NCBI RefSeq assembly: GCF_014646675.1
Contig: NZ_BMNS01000002.1
Coordinates: 248,001 to 312,000 of the forward strand
DNA from: Lutibacter litoralis
Lineage (GTDB): Bacteria > Bacteroidota > Bacteroidia > Flavobacteriales > Flavobacteriaceae
Direction: 5' to 3'
DNA: 64,000 nt
The position numbers and the translations under genes were made by a program. A model generated the notes under the pieces. That model was not told the origin of the DNA, searched no databases, and saw only the letters and a list, made by a program, of their open reading frames with translations. Positions 21,662 to 31,942 of the stretch are shown piece by piece (the first letter of the stretch is position 1; every line of letters starts with the position of its first letter).

Positions 21662-21960
21662 TTTAGAAAAATTATTTATTATAATTAATTTTTTGAAATC
21701 GATCTATTCAATATTGATTTGTCCAAAAATTTATCACATTCAACAAAAATAAGATGGTTTTGGAAAATTTAGAGCAAAGATTCAAATGTTCTTGATATAA
21801 TTGTTTTAAAATATTTTTTGAATCCATAAAAAGTATCATCACTATTTTTTACATAATATTAGTTCCCTCAGTTAAAATCAATATTTTTTAGATCTAAAGC
21901 TATCATATATGGTTATTAGTCATATAGATTCTGCTAATATAGTTAAATTCTTTAAATGTA

Positions 21961-21975
21961 TTATGTACAACATAA
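21961..21975. promoter_or_regulatory. sialic-acid-locus operator copy 4
   Basis: TTATGT-ACA-ACATAA has both 6-bp arms identical to the three copies at 3689, 3896 and 6275; only the 3-bp centre differs. It is 286 bp upstream of the symporter start on the minus strand. No good -7 box lies 2 bp from it on that strand, but AATATTTG (21977-21984) follows on the plus strand. It may control the symporter, or a lost plus-strand gene. Confidence 0.65.
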
Positions 21976-22013
21976 TAATATTTGCGCCATTTTTATAATA
22001 AATAACATTAATT

Positions 22014-22325
22014 ATGATAAAATATAATTTTAAAGCTTACCACTAATATCGTGCTTGATTTCTTCAGAAACTGTATAGGAAGTGGCTGAGTTAAATCATT
22101 CATTTATCAATTTTGGTTAGGAAAATAACAGTTATAGGGATGTGACCTTAGTTTCAGGCAATAGTTCTAAATTTAATTTTGGAATTGGAAATCTCTAGCC
22201 AATGAATTCTTCAAGAGAATTAATATTTGGATTGATAAGAATCTAGATAATGATTCTTCTGATTCTGTTGAGCAAGTTTCAATATGGAATGGTTCAAACA
22301 CAATTGAACTCCTTAAGTTTAATTC
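22014..22325 (+). pseudogene. possible decayed coding sequence next to operator copy 4
   Basis: After the palindrome an ATG (22014) opens a ten-codon reading that stops. Downstream, one frame reads as protein-like stretches broken by TAG codons (for example NNSYRDVTLVSGNSSKFNFG). Another frame gives about 50 open codons including FFKRINIWIDKNLDND before running into the antisense of the tRNA. I do not recognise a family. This may be a remnant of a gene once controlled by the operator, or chance. Low confidence. Confidence 0.25.
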
Positions 22326-22328
22326 TAG

Positions 22329-22402
22329 TGACCCCGGCAGGATTCAAACCTGCAACCGCTGGAGCCGAAATCCAGTGCGCTATTCAGTTGCGCCACGAGG
22401 CC
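22329..22402 (-). tRNA. tRNA-Arg (anticodon UCG)
   Basis: A 74-nt cloverleaf on the minus strand. It has acceptor GGCCTCG paired with CGGGGTC (two G-U pairs), D-stem GCGC/GCGC, anticodon stem CTGGA/TCCAG with loop TTTCGGC, and T-stem GCAGG/CCTGC with loop TTTGAAT. The anticodon TCG lies at 22366-22368 and reads CGA and related Arg codons. CCA is not encoded. It sits directly at the edge of the sialic acid locus. Confidence 0.95.
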
Positions 22403-22418
22403 ATAATTATATATAATT

Positions 22419-22868
22419 TTATTCTAATAATTGTTTTACAGCTATAGAAATAGCTTTACCATCTGCTTTACCAGCCAATTGTTTAGATGCCATACCCATA
22501 ACTTTACCCATATCTTTCATAGAAGTTGCACCAACTTTAGCTATAATATCCGCTATAATTTTGTTTAAGGCGACTTGATCTAATTGCTCTGGCAAGAATT
22601 GTGAAATAATTGCAACTTGTGCTAATTCTGGATCTGCTAAATCAGCACGACCTTGTTCCTTATAAAGAACCGCACTATCTTTTCGCTGTTTTACCAATCT
22701 TTGAAGCAATTTTATTTCTTCATCTTCGGTGAGCTCTTCTGTAGCCCCAGTTTTGGTTTGTGCTAATAATATTTCAGACTTTATGGCTCTTAAAGATTCT
22801 AAAGCCACTTTATCTTTAGATTTCATAGCTTCTTTAATTTTCACCATTAAATTTTGTTGTAAACTCAT
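22419..22868 (-). CDS. GatB/YqeY domain-containing protein
   Basis: A 149-residue YqeY-like protein, related to the tail domain of the GatB subunit of tRNA-dependent amidotransferase. Seen are the helical start LMVKIKEAMKSKDKVALESLRAIKSEILLAQT, the EIKLLQRLVKQRKDSAVLYKEQGR motif and the C-terminal MGKVMGMASKQLAGKADGKAIS segment typical of the fold. The cellular role is not well defined. It follows ftsZ on the same strand but is separated by a terminator, so it is probably its own unit. Confidence 0.9.
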   Translation of the reverse strand: MSLQQNLMVKIKEAMKSKDKVALESLRAIKSEILLAQTKTGATEELTEDEEIKLLQRLVKQRKDSAVLYKEQGRADLADPELAQVAIISQFLPEQLDQVALNKIIADIIAKVGATSMKDMGKVMGMASKQLAGKADGKAISIAVKQLLE

Positions 22869-22892
22869 ACTATTGATTTATTGCACGAAGAT

Positions 22893-22939
22893 AAAAAAAA
22901 GAACCCGAAAATCTTTAATTCTCATAAAGATTTCCGAGT
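22893..22939 (-). terminator. intrinsic terminator after ftsZ
   Basis: On the minus strand CGGAAATCTTT pairs with AAAGATTTTCG (one G-U) around a 9-nt loop; the stem extends by G-U/G-C pairs and is followed by a run of eight T (complement of 22893-22900). It lies 49-95 bp after the ftsZ stop and marks the end of the division/cell-wall cluster. Confidence 0.75.
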
Positions 22940-22987
22940 CTAAACTTAGAAAATAAATCTAAGGGCTTCCGTCTTTGGGCAATATTT

Positions 22988-24901
22988 TTAATCTACATTA
23001 TCATGTAAAAAGGAGTTGTTTGATCTAAATTTTAAATCATCATTCTCATCAGTGTCCAATGTGGTTCTTGACTGATTAACTTCAGAGGAATGTGCTGTTT
23101 GATCTAATTGAACTCCCATTCTTTTATAAGCTGGTTCCTTTTCAATTTCATCTATATTTTTATTTACCTTATTGATAAATTTATAGTTGAAATTTTTCAT
23201 TTTCTCTCTTCTATCTGCTGCTCTTTTTTGTAATTCAGCAATTGTTAAATCTAGTGGAGAAACCTCTTTATGGTCTATAACCACTTGATTATTTAAATCA
23301 ACCTCCGATTTCTTTGTAGAATGCAGTGTTAGATTTAACTCCTCATTTTCAATTTCATTATTTTTTTTGGCAGTTGGTTTTGTCGCTTTGGTTAAATTAT
23401 CTTCTAATTCGGTATAGTCTTCTAAAGTAAAATACACATCTGCCTCAACTTTTTTCTCAGGTTCAACCACTTTATGATCTACAACTTCAATAGAGTTTAT
23501 AGCTATTTCTGAGTCGTCAACAATCTGTTTTTTTGGTTTTTCAGAAAGTGGCATATCAAATGTAAATTCAATTTGCTTTTCTTCTTCAACAACAGTTGTT
23601 TCTTCAATTTCTGCCTGTACCGGAGTAATTATAAAATCATCATCACTAACATCATTAACTGAAACTTCTTCATAAACAACATCTATATTTTTTATAAATT
23701 CTGTAGTTGGAATAATTGAAAAATCATCTTCTTCTTCGTCTCCCAATTCAAATACAATTTTATTTTCAACAACCTCATCATTATGATTTAAAGATTGATT
23801 TGTAGTATTTGGAGTAGTTTTAGTTGTGCTTTTTTCTGAAAAATCAAAAGAAGCTTCTTGCTCTTCACCAAGAGTATGAATTATTTTTTTAGCTTCAGTA
23901 TTCGAAATTTCGTGTTGTTGATCTTTATTAAATCCCGTTGCAACAACAGTTACAGCTACAGCATCTCCTAAGTTTTCATCTTCACCAACACCCATTATAA
24001 TATTTACATTCGTTTTGGCTTCTGATTGAATGTAATCGTTAATTTCGCCTATTTCATCAATGGTAATTTCTTCTGCTCCAGAAACAATTAATAAAAGTAC
24101 ATTTTTAGCGCCTGTAATTTTATTATCGTTTAATAAAGGAGAGTCTAATGCTTTAGAAATTGCTTCTAAAGATCTATTAGCTCCCGATGCAGTTGCAGAT
24201 CCCATAATTGCAGTTCCACTATTAGAAAGTACCGTTTTGGCATCTTTTAAATCTATATTTTGCGTGTAATGGTGCGTTATAACTTCAGCAATTCCTCTAG
24301 AAGCTGTTGACAATACTTCATCGGCTTTAGAAAAACCTGCCTTAAAACCTAGATTCCCGTAAACCTCTCTTAGTTTATTATTATTTATTACCACTAAAGA
24401 ATCAACATATTCACGTAATCTTTCTATTCCTTTTTGAGCTTGATCGTTACGCATTTTACCTTCAAAAGTAAATGGAATTGTAACCACACCAATAGTTAAC
24501 AAATCCAATTCACGCGCAACTCTAGCTATAATTGGCGCAGCACCAGTTCCTGTTCCTCCTCCCATTCCAACGGTAATAAACACCATTTTTGAATTAGAAG
24601 ATAACATATCTTTAATTTCTTGAATACTCTCTAACGCAGCTTGTTCTCCAACCTCTGGATTTGCCCCAGCCCCTAAACCCTCTGTTAATGAAGCACCCAA
24701 CTGGATTTTAGTTGGAATTGGACTATTTTGTAACGCTTGAGCATCCGTATTACAAATAACAAAATCAACTCCGTTAATCCCTTGAGAGTACATATGGTTT
24801 ACGGCATTACTACCGCCTCCTCCTACGCCTATTACTTTTATTACGTTTGACTGATTTTTTGGTAAATCGAATGAAATGTTGCTAAAATCTGAACTGCTCA
24901 T
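22988..24901 (-). CDS. ftsZ: cell division GTPase FtsZ
   Basis: A 637-residue tubulin-like GTPase that forms the division ring. The N-terminal GTPase domain shows GGGGSNAVNHM (about 27-37) and the tubulin signature GMGGGTGTGAAPI (about 112-124). A long acidic, low-complexity linker of about 290 residues follows residue 330, as is usual in Flavobacteriia. The last residues NSFLHDNVD are the conserved C-terminal peptide that binds FtsA and other partners. It is the last gene of the dcw cluster, 46 bp after ftsA. Confidence 0.97.
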   Translation of the reverse strand: MSSSDFSNISFDLPKNQSNVIKVIGVGGGGSNAVNHMYSQGINGVDFVICNTDAQALQNSPIPTKIQLGASLTEGLGAGANPEVGEQAALESIQEIKDMLSSNSKMVFITVGMGGGTGTGAAPIIARVARELDLLTIGVVTIPFTFEGKMRNDQAQKGIERLREYVDSLVVINNNKLREVYGNLGFKAGFSKADEVLSTASRGIAEVITHHYTQNIDLKDAKTVLSNSGTAIMGSATASGANRSLEAISKALDSPLLNDNKITGAKNVLLLIVSGAEEITIDEIGEINDYIQSEAKTNVNIIMGVGEDENLGDAVAVTVVATGFNKDQQHEISNTEAKKIIHTLGEEQEASFDFSEKSTTKTTPNTTNQSLNHNDEVVENKIVFELGDEEEDDFSIIPTTEFIKNIDVVYEEVSVNDVSDDDFIITPVQAEIEETTVVEEEKQIEFTFDMPLSEKPKKQIVDDSEIAINSIEVVDHKVVEPEKKVEADVYFTLEDYTELEDNLTKATKPTAKKNNEIENEELNLTLHSTKKSEVDLNNQVVIDHKEVSPLDLTIAELQKRAADRREKMKNFNYKFINKVNKNIDEIEKEPAYKRMGVQLDQTAHSSEVNQSRTTLDTDENDDLKFRSNNSFLHDNVD

Positions 24902-24947
24902 AATATTAATTTATTGGTGTTATATGTCCTTTTCTTACTATTTTATG

Positions 24948-26276
24948 TTATTCTGCGTTGTCTAAAAAATCTCTAAATCTATCTCCCCATTTTTCAAAAA
25001 TTGATTTCTTTGGTTCTTTTAGTGTTTCAATTTCTTCTACAACTTCTTTATCTTTTTCACTTGCTTCCTCTTCTTGAACTGCTTGTTGCTGAATTGTTTT
25101 TAAGTTTTTCTTATCCAGTCTATTTAAACCATTCATTAAAAGTCCTACGGCAGTTGCATATTGCGGACTAGAAAAAATCTCATCCGAATCTCCAGCTAAA
25201 TTTTCATTAGGATAACCAATTCTAGTATCCATTCCAGTAATATACTCAACTAACTGTTTTAAGTGTTTTAAATTTGCTCCCCCACCTGTTAAAACAATCC
25301 CTGCAATTAATTTTTTCTTCGGTTCTTCGTGTCCGTAATTTTTAATTTCTAAAAATACTTGCTCAATTATTTCTACTACGCGTGCATGAATAATTTTAGA
25401 CAAGTTTTTTAAGGTAATTTCTTTAGGCTCTCGTCCTCTTAAGCCTGGAATTGACACAATTTCATTGTCTTTATTTTCACCTGGCCAAGCAGATCCGAAT
25501 TTTGTTTTTAATAATTCTGCCTGTTTTTCAATAATAGAACAACCCTCTTTAATATCTTCAGTAATTACATTTCCTCCAAATGGAATAACAGCTGTATGAC
25601 GAATAATTCCATTTTTAAAAATCGCCAAATCAGTTGTTCCACCACCTATATCAATCAAAGCAACACCTGCTTCTTTTTCTTCACTACTTAAAACTGCTTC
25701 TGCTGATGCTAAAGGCTCTAATGTTATACCCGCTAAATTTAAACCTGCGCTTTTGATGCATCTTCCTACGTTTCTTATTGAAGAAACCTGACCAACAACT
25801 ACGTGAAAATTTGCTTCTAGCCTACCTCCATACATACCAACTGGTTGCGCAATCTCTGGTTGTCCATCTACTTTAAACTCTTGAGGTAGTACATGTATAA
25901 TCTCTTCACCTGGCAACATTACCAATTTATGAACTTGCTTTTCTAATTTTTCTAGATCATCTTCATCAATTACATCTTCAGCATTTGGACGTGTAATATA
26001 ATCGCTGTGCTGTAAACTTCTAATATGCTGGCCAGCAATGCCAACAACAGCTTCATCTATCTTAATCCCCGAAACCGCAATTGCCTCGTCAACAGCCATT
26101 TGAATAGACTGTATTGTTTGCGTTATATTATTTACAACACCGCGGTGCACACCTAAACTCTTGGCTTTTCCTGTACCAAGTAACTCAATTTTCCCATATT
26201 CATTTCTACGACCTATCATAGCAACAATTTTTGTTGTTCCTATATCTAATCCTACCGAAATATCGTTATGTTCCAT
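24948..26276 (-). CDS. ftsA: cell division protein FtsA
   Basis: A 442-residue actin-like ATPase that tethers FtsZ to the membrane. Phosphate motifs are at the start (VGLDIGTTKIVAMIG) and in the middle (GVALIDIGGGTTDLAIF), with the adenosine motif GIVLTGGGANL near 340. The C-terminal helix, KKSIFEKWGDRFRDFLDNAE, is amphipathic and fits the FtsA membrane-targeting sequence. It lies 3 bp from ftsQ and 46 bp from ftsZ. Confidence 0.97.
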   Translation of the reverse strand: MEHNDISVGLDIGTTKIVAMIGRRNEYGKIELLGTGKAKSLGVHRGVVNNITQTIQSIQMAVDEAIAVSGIKIDEAVVGIAGQHIRSLQHSDYITRPNAEDVIDEDDLEKLEKQVHKLVMLPGEEIIHVLPQEFKVDGQPEIAQPVGMYGGRLEANFHVVVGQVSSIRNVGRCIKSAGLNLAGITLEPLASAEAVLSSEEKEAGVALIDIGGGTTDLAIFKNGIIRHTAVIPFGGNVITEDIKEGCSIIEKQAELLKTKFGSAWPGENKDNEIVSIPGLRGREPKEITLKNLSKIIHARVVEIIEQVFLEIKNYGHEEPKKKLIAGIVLTGGGANLKHLKQLVEYITGMDTRIGYPNENLAGDSDEIFSSPQYATAVGLLMNGLNRLDKKNLKTIQQQAVQEEEASEKDKEVVEEIETLKEPKKSIFEKWGDRFRDFLDNAE

Positions 26277-26279
26277 ACC

Positions 26280-27002
26280 CTATTTTTTTGTGCAAACAAC
26301 TTGGTTGTTATATTTTAAATTTATTGATGTGTATTTATCTATTGTTTCATCAGCCATTGTTTTGGTAAAAAACGACTTTAGGTTTTTAAATTTTGAATTT
26401 AAATTTTCAATTTTACCTAATTCAATATTCTGCTCTCCAATTCTGGTTTTTAAAACATACTGATGTTGCTTCGTCTTTTGCACACCAATTATTTGTTTTT
26501 TTAAAAATTCATCTTCCAAAATTGTTGTTACTAAAAGATAAATATCATCTATATCTTTTTCCGTTATATTTCCTGAAACTAATAAAACTCTAGCTGAGTG
26601 ATTCCCTGACAAAGGCATTATTGTTGCCTGTTTATCAATATAATAACTATTAGTGTTAGACATAACTCTAGCAATTGGTGTTCGCTGTTTTATCGTTGTT
26701 TTAAGCACACCATCAACCGTTAAAAAAACAGCCGCTTCCTCTACCATGGAATGTGATAGAACCTTTGCTTCAAGTTTTTGTAAATCTATAACAGTTTTTG
26801 CTTCATTTAGAACAGATTTTCCATTTTGTATTAACAATTTATTAACCATTTCATAATTCATAAAAAGGTTTTCTCCCTGTTCAAATTCTACAGTTATATT
26901 GTATACCTTTCTAGCAGTATGCTTTTGATGTGAAAAGCCATACAAAAAAACTACTAAACCTAGTAATAAAAACCCTTTTATGTAATTCCAATTAATTTTC
27001 AA
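26280..27002 (-). CDS. ftsQ: cell division protein FtsQ/DivIB
   Basis: A 240-residue bitopic protein with one N-terminal membrane helix (about 6-22) and a periplasmic domain containing a POTRA-like part (YNITVEFEQGENLFMNYEMV) and a beta domain. Sequence conservation in this family is low; the call rests on topology, the region around EAKVLSHSMVEEAAVFLTVDG, and its position between murC and ftsA. The start overlaps the murC stop by 11 bp, suggesting translational coupling. Confidence 0.9.
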   Translation of the reverse strand: MKINWNYIKGFLLLGLVVFLYGFSHQKHTARKVYNITVEFEQGENLFMNYEMVNKLLIQNGKSVLNEAKTVIDLQKLEAKVLSHSMVEEAAVFLTVDGVLKTTIKQRTPIARVMSNTNSYYIDKQATIMPLSGNHSARVLLVSGNITEKDIDDIYLLVTTILEDEFLKKQIIGVQKTKQHQYVLKTRIGEQNIELGKIENLNSKFKNLKSFFTKTMADETIDKYTSINLKYNNQVVCTKK

Positions 27003-28338
27003 CTATCAAACTTTTTTTTATATTTTCTACTTCTTCACCTATATCTCCCGCTCCAATTACCACGATAATTTGAGCGTTAGATTTTACTATGTTATCTATT
27101 AAATTTTCTTTTGAAGAAAGTTGCTTGTTTTTACATGAAATCTTATCCAATAACCACTTAGAATTTACGCCTTCAATTGGCAATTCTCTCGCTGGGTAAA
27201 TATCTAATAAAATCAACTCATCAAAACGCGATAAACTATGTGCAAAATCTGTTGCAAAATCTCTAGTTCTGCTATACAAATGTGGTTGAAAAACGCCTAA
27301 AACATTTTGTTCTGGGTACATTTCTTTAACGGAATCTACAACTGCATTTATCTCAGTTGGATGATGAGCATAATCATCTATCAAAACCAAGTTTTCCGTA
27401 TTAATTTTATAAGAAAAACGTCTTTTTATACCTTTAAAAGTTAGTAAAGCTTTAGCAATGACTTGTATTGAAATTCCAAAACTATTTGCCATTGCCAAAG
27501 CCGCCACTGCATTTAGCACATTATGTTTTCCTGGTATATATATTTTTATATTCTCAAATGTTTCTCTTGGTGTTTTTATATTAAAAATATAAGCTCCATT
27601 TTCTATTCTAATATTATATGCATTATAGTCTGCTTCCTCCTCTATTCCATACGTCTGACCTTGAACCGATAATCCTTTTCTAACAATTAATGTATCTGAA
27701 ACTTTATTTGCGAATTTTTGAAATGACTTTTCTAATTCGGAATGTGCTCCATAAATATCTAAATGATCTGCATCCATAGAAGTAATGCATGCAATGTTTG
27801 GGGACAATTTTAAAAATGAACGATCAAACTCATCCGCTTCAACAACTGAAACTTCAGTTCCTCCCAAAATTATATTTGAATTATAATTTTCTGAAATTCC
27901 ACCCAAAAAAGAAGTTGCATTTACATTGGCTTCTTTTAAAATATGACCTAAAATTGTTGAAGTTGTGGTTTTTCCGTGTGTTCCTGCAACTGCTAAACAA
28001 ATAGTATTTTTAGTAATTTCTCCTAATATTTCTGAACGCTTAAAAACCGTATAGTTATTTGAAATAAAATAGTTTAATTCTGTATGATTTTTAGGTACAG
28101 CAGGCGTATAAATTACAATCGTATTTTTAGTGTCTTTAAAAGTATCTTCAATTAAATTTACAGTATCTTCAAAATGAATATTTATTCCCATTTTTTGAAG
28201 AGTGATGGTAATTTCAGTCGGTGTTTTATCGTAGCCAGCCACATTTTTGCCATTGCTTTTAAAATAAATTGCAATAGCGCTCATACCGATACCTCCAATA
28301 CCTATAAAATAAACGTTATGTATATTATTTAAATTCAA
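26992..28338 (-). CDS. murC: UDP-N-acetylmuramate--L-alanine ligase
   Basis: A 448-residue cytoplasmic ATP-dependent ligase adding L-Ala to UDP-MurNAc. The N-terminal nucleotide-binding part reads NVYFIGIGGIGMSAIA, the central P-loop is AGTHGKTTTSTI (about 117-128) and the C-terminal domain carries DDYAHHPTEI (about 321-330). Length is typical. It follows murG without a gap and overlaps ftsQ. Confidence 0.97.
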   Translation of the reverse strand: MNLNNIHNVYFIGIGGIGMSAIAIYFKSNGKNVAGYDKTPTEITITLQKMGINIHFEDTVNLIEDTFKDTKNTIVIYTPAVPKNHTELNYFISNNYTVFKRSEILGEITKNTICLAVAGTHGKTTTSTILGHILKEANVNATSFLGGISENYNSNIILGGTEVSVVEADEFDRSFLKLSPNIACITSMDADHLDIYGAHSELEKSFQKFANKVSDTLIVRKGLSVQGQTYGIEEEADYNAYNIRIENGAYIFNIKTPRETFENIKIYIPGKHNVLNAVAALAMANSFGISIQVIAKALLTFKGIKRRFSYKINTENLVLIDDYAHHPTEINAVVDSVKEMYPEQNVLGVFQPHLYSRTRDFATDFAHSLSRFDELILLDIYPARELPIEGVNSKWLLDKISCKNKQLSSKENLIDNIVKSNAQIIVVIGAGDIGEEVENIKKSLIVEN

Positions 28339-29433
28339 CTAATTATATATTAATTTTTCTATTTCTAATACAATATCTTTTGTAGCATTTGGTAATGCCA
28401 ACTCTTTTATATTTTTACTTAATCTTTGTTGCAATTCTGGATTATTATTCAATTCTAAAAACATATTTTCAAACATGTTTAGCTCCGATTCTTTCAATAA
28501 TAAAGCAGCATTTTTGTTGACTACAGATAGCGCATTTTTTGTTTGATGGTCTTCTGCAACATTAGGAGATGGAATAAAAATAACTGGCTTTCCAACAATA
28601 CATAACTCTGAAATTGAACTTGCTCCTGCTCTACTAATAATAAAGTCTGCGGCGGCATAAGTTAAATCCATTCGATTTAAAAATGCGTGTATTTGAACTC
28701 CTTCTAAAGCATCGTACTTTTTAAATTCATTGTAATATAGCTTTCCTGTTTGCCAAATTACCTGAATGTTATTTTCAACCAACCAATTAATATATTTTTC
28801 AATTAAATTGTTAATAGCTCTTGCTCCTAAACTACCTCCAATTATTAGTAAGGTCTTTTTAGCTGTTTTTAAATCGAAAAAATCAATAGCCTCTTCTCGT
28901 TTACTTTCAATTGCTAATAAATCTTGTCTAACTGGGTTTCCTGTTTTTACAATTTTATCGGCAGGAAAGAATCGTTCTAAACCATCATAAGCAACACAAA
29001 TTGTATCAGCTTTTTTACTCAATAATTTATTTGTAATTCCTGGGTATGAATTTTGTTCTTGAATTACGGTTTTAACACCTTTAATACTTGCAGCATATAA
29101 TGTTGGGCCACTTGCGAAGCCTCCGGTTCCAATTACAATTGTTGGTTTAAATTTTTTAATAATTTTAAAAGCGTTCCACAAACTACTGATTAGTTTAAAT
29201 GGAAATGCTAAATTCTTTAATGATAAACTTCTTTGTATTCCTGAAATCCACAATCCCTTTATTTCATATCCAGCCTGAGGTACTTTTTCCATTTCCATTC
29301 TATCTTTTGCACCCACAAACAAGAAATTAGCCTCAGGATATTTTTCCTTTAGCTGATTTGCTATTGAAACTGCTGGATAAATATGTCCACCAGTTCCACC
29401 ACCACTTAATATAATATTAATCGATTGCTTCAT
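28339..29433 (-). CDS. murG: UDP-GlcNAc:lipid I N-acetylglucosaminyltransferase
   Basis: A 364-residue GT28 transferase that makes lipid II on the inner face of the membrane. The N-terminal glycine-rich loop [12 protein letters not shown] (about 10-21), [11 protein letters not shown], the second glycine loop [10 protein letters not shown] and the donor-binding [12 protein letters not shown] are all present. The start overlaps the ftsW stop by 17 bp. Confidence 0.97.
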   Translation of the reverse strand: MKQSINIILSGGGTGGHIYPAVSIANQLKEKYPEANFLFVGAKDRMEMEKVPQAGYEIKGLWISGIQRSLSLKNLAFPFKLISSLWNAFKIIKKFKPTIVIGTGGFASGPTLYAASIKGVKTVIQEQNSYPGITNKLLSKKADTICVAYDGLERFFPADKIVKTGNPVRQDLLAIESKREEAIDFFDLKTAKKTLLIIGGSLGARAINNLIEKYINWLVENNIQVIWQTGKLYYNEFKKYDALEGVQIHAFLNRMDLTYAAADFIISRAGASSISELCIVGKPVIFIPSPNVAEDHQTKNALSVVNKNAALLLKESELNMFENMFLELNNNPELQQRLSKNIKELALPNATKDIVLEIEKLIYN

Positions 29434-30610
29434 GTAAAATATCTAAAGGGTTATCTTCATTTTCAATATCTATAATCTTTTCCTTTTCTGCGGTGACACT
29501 TAAAATAATACCAATTGCAAAACATGTCATCCAAATAGAGGTTCCTCCACTGCTAATTAATGGCAATGTTTGCCCTGTAACTGGAAATAAATTTACGGCA
29601 ACCGCCATATTTATAATTGCTTGAAAAATAATAGGCAAACCAACACCAATTATTAATAATGTTGCAAAAATAGTTGTTGCTTTTTTAGCTGCTACCAATA
29701 TTCTTATTAACAATAATAAATACATTAATATAACTGTTAGTGCGCCAAATATTAACCCGTATTCTTCAACAATTATGGCAAAAATAAAATCGGAAGAAGA
29801 TTGCGGTAGAAAGTTTTTTTGAACACTTTTCCCAGGCCCTCTACCTTGTAATCCACCACTTGCAATTGCAATTTTTGCTTTTTCGACTTGATACCCTTCC
29901 TCTGCATTTTTATCAGAAAAATTTTCAATTCTACTAATCCAAGTATCTACTCTATTATGCATTGCATTTGGAAATGCTTTTGCTATTAATACAAATAGCA
30001 CCAATGCTACAATTCCCATTCCTATAATAGATGCCAAATATTTAAAAGGATATCCACCTAAAAAAGTTAACAATAATACCATTGAAAAAATAATAGCAGT
30101 TGTTGAAAAATTTGCGGGTAAAATAAAAGCCAATGTAATTGCTACTGGCAACCATAACTTCCAAAGACTTTCTTTAAAATAAATGGTTTTTTCTTTATTT
30201 TTAGCTAAATATCTCGCTACAAAAATCATTAAAACAACCCCTGCCAGTGTAGATGTTTGAAAACCTACACCAATAAAAGGTATTTGAATCCATCTACTTG
30301 CATTTGCACCTCCAATAACAGTTCCTTTTGATAAGGTAACTATCAGTAAAACAACCACTAATGGAAGCATTAATACTGAACCTCCACTAAAATATCTGTA
30401 AGGCACCTTATGCACTCCATAAATTATTAAAAACCCGAAAAACAACAATATCACATGTTTCACCAAATGATACGTTGTAGTACCAGAATTTGCAACATAT
30501 ACTAAATTAGTACTTGCGCTATAAACTGGCATAAATGACAACAATGCCATAAAGACTACAATAGCCCAAATAGCACGATCACCTTCGATATTTTTTAATA
30601 TTTTTTTCAT
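29417..30610 (-). CDS. ftsW: SEDS-family lipid II polymerase FtsW
   Basis: A 397-residue polytopic membrane protein (about ten helices) of the RodA/FtsW/SpoVE family. It contains [21 protein letters not shown], a periplasmic loop with [12 protein letters not shown], and the C-terminal signature [19 protein letters not shown]. It polymerises septal peptidoglycan with the transpeptidase FtsI encoded upstream in the same cluster. Location between murD and murG favours FtsW over RodA. Confidence 0.96.
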   Translation of the reverse strand: MKKILKNIEGDRAIWAIVVFMALLSFMPVYSASTNLVYVANSGTTTYHLVKHVILLFFGFLIIYGVHKVPYRYFSGGSVLMLPLVVVLLIVTLSKGTVIGGANASRWIQIPFIGVGFQTSTLAGVVLMIFVARYLAKNKEKTIYFKESLWKLWLPVAITLAFILPANFSTTAIIFSMVLLLTFLGGYPFKYLASIIGMGIVALVLFVLIAKAFPNAMHNRVDTWISRIENFSDKNAEEGYQVEKAKIAIASGGLQGRGPGKSVQKNFLPQSSSDFIFAIIVEEYGLIFGALTVILMYLLLLIRILVAAKKATTIFATLLIIGVGLPIIFQAIINMAVAVNLFPVTGQTLPLISSGGTSIWMTCFAIGIILSVTAEKEKIIDIENEDNPLDILHEAID

Positions 30611-31942
30611 TTACAGTTCTCTAACTGCTTGTTTAAATTGATTTCCTCTATCCTCGTAACTTTCAAATAAATCAAAACTTGCACACGCTGGTGATAATAA
30701 AACAGCATCTCCCTTTTCTGCAATTTTATAAGCAACTTTTACTGCTTCTTCGGCTCCAGCGGTTTCAACAATTAAATCAACAACATTATTAAAAGTTTGT
30801 ACTATTTTATGATTGTCAACTCCTAAACAAATAATTGCTTTTACTTTTTCTCTAACCAACGGCATTAAATCTAAATAATCGTTTCCTTTATCTACCCCGC
30901 CAACTATCCAAACTGTTGGAGTTTTCATACTATCTAATGCATAAAATGTTGCATTTACATTGGTAGCCTTAGAATCGTTTATATACTGTACACCATTAAT
31001 CTTAAGTACTGACTCTAGCCTATGCTCTGCACCTTCAAAATCTTCTAAACTTTCTCTAATTGTATCTTTTCTAACCTTTAATAATGTAGCTGTCATTGCA
31101 GCTGCCATTGCATTTTTAGTATTGTGTTTGCCTTTTAATGCTAAAGTTGTTATTCCCATTATTATATCTTCGGTTTTATATTTTATTTGTATGTTATTAT
31201 CTTTTAAAAAAACGCCTTCCTCTAATTCTTTTCCTAATGAAAAAGGAAGCAATGTTGCTTTTACCTTATTATTTTTTAACCAGTTTGTAATTACCTCATC
31301 ATCTGCATCATATATTAAAAAATCATTTTCTGTTTGATTCTCTGTAATTCTAAATTTTGAATTGATATAGTTTTCAAATTTATTGTTGTACCTATCTAAA
31401 TGATCGGGTGTAATATTTGTAATTATTGCAATGTGTGGCGCAAAATTTACTATACCATCCAACTGAAAACTACTTAGTTCTAGAACATGAATATCAAAGT
31501 TGTTTTCTGCAACTTGCTGGGCAAAACTTGCTCCAATATTTCCTCCCATTCCAACATTTAAATTTGCCTTTTTTAAAATATGATTTACTAAAAGAGTTGT
31601 GGTGGTTTTACCATTTGATCCTGTAATTCCCACAATAATTCCCTTCGTATATTTTGAAGCGAATTCAATTTCTGAAATCACTGGAATTTTTCTTTCAATC
31701 AATTCTTGAATTACAGCAACCTTATCTGGAATTCCAGGGCTTTTCATTACTACATCAGCTTGAAAAATTTTACTTTCTGAATGTGTTCCTTCTTCAAAAG
31801 GAATTTCATTATTTAAAAGAACTTTTTTATACTTTTTTGTTATTTCTCCTTTATCAGAAACAAAAACGTTATACCCTTTCTGTTTTCCAAGAATAGCTGC
31901 TCCTACTCCACTTTCACCTGCCCCAAGAACCACTAAATTCAT
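30611..31942 (-). CDS. murD: UDP-N-acetylmuramoyl-L-alanine--D-glutamate ligase
   Basis: A 443-residue Mur ligase. It has an N-terminal Rossmann-like start (LVVLGAGESGVGAAILG), the ATP P-loop GITGSNGKTTTTLL (about 109-122), the HLDRYNNKFENYINSK segment and the C-terminal INDSKATNVNA and LLSPACASFDLF motifs specific to MurD. Adjoins mraY (upstream) and ftsW (downstream) without gaps. Confidence 0.97.
   Translation of the reverse strand: MNLVVLGAGESGVGAAILGKQKGYNVFVSDKGEITKKYKKVLLNNEIPFEEGTHSESKIFQADVVMKSPGIPDKVAVIQELIERKIPVISEIEFASKYTKGIIVGITGSNGKTTTTLLVNHILKKANLNVGMGGNIGASFAQQVAENNFDIHVLELSSFQLDGIVNFAPHIAIITNITPDHLDRYNNKFENYINSKFRITENQTENDFLIYDADDEVITNWLKNNKVKATLLPFSLGKELEEGVFLKDNNIQIKYKTEDIIMGITTLALKGKHNTKNAMAAAMTATLLKVRKDTIRESLEDFEGAEHRLESVLKINGVQYINDSKATNVNATFYALDSMKTPTVWIVGGVDKGNDYLDLMPLVREKVKAIICLGVDNHKIVQTFNNVVDLIVETAGAEEAVKVAYKIAEKGDAVLLSPACASFDLFESYEDRGNQFKQAVREL

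Larger units (their letters stand above)
21662..22328. other. 667-bp gene-poor boundary between the sialic acid locus and tRNA-Arg
   Basis: No intact gene is found. The region holds the 5' side of the symporter gene, a fourth copy of the operator palindrome (21961-21975), and from about 22014 onward codon-like but stop-interrupted sequence. AT content is very high up to about 22010 and lower beyond it. Confidence 0.6.

Noticed and set aside
22250-22447. 65-codon plus-strand ORF near the tRNA
   Set aside because: It runs through the antisense of tRNA-Arg and the 3' end of yqeY and has no coding character.
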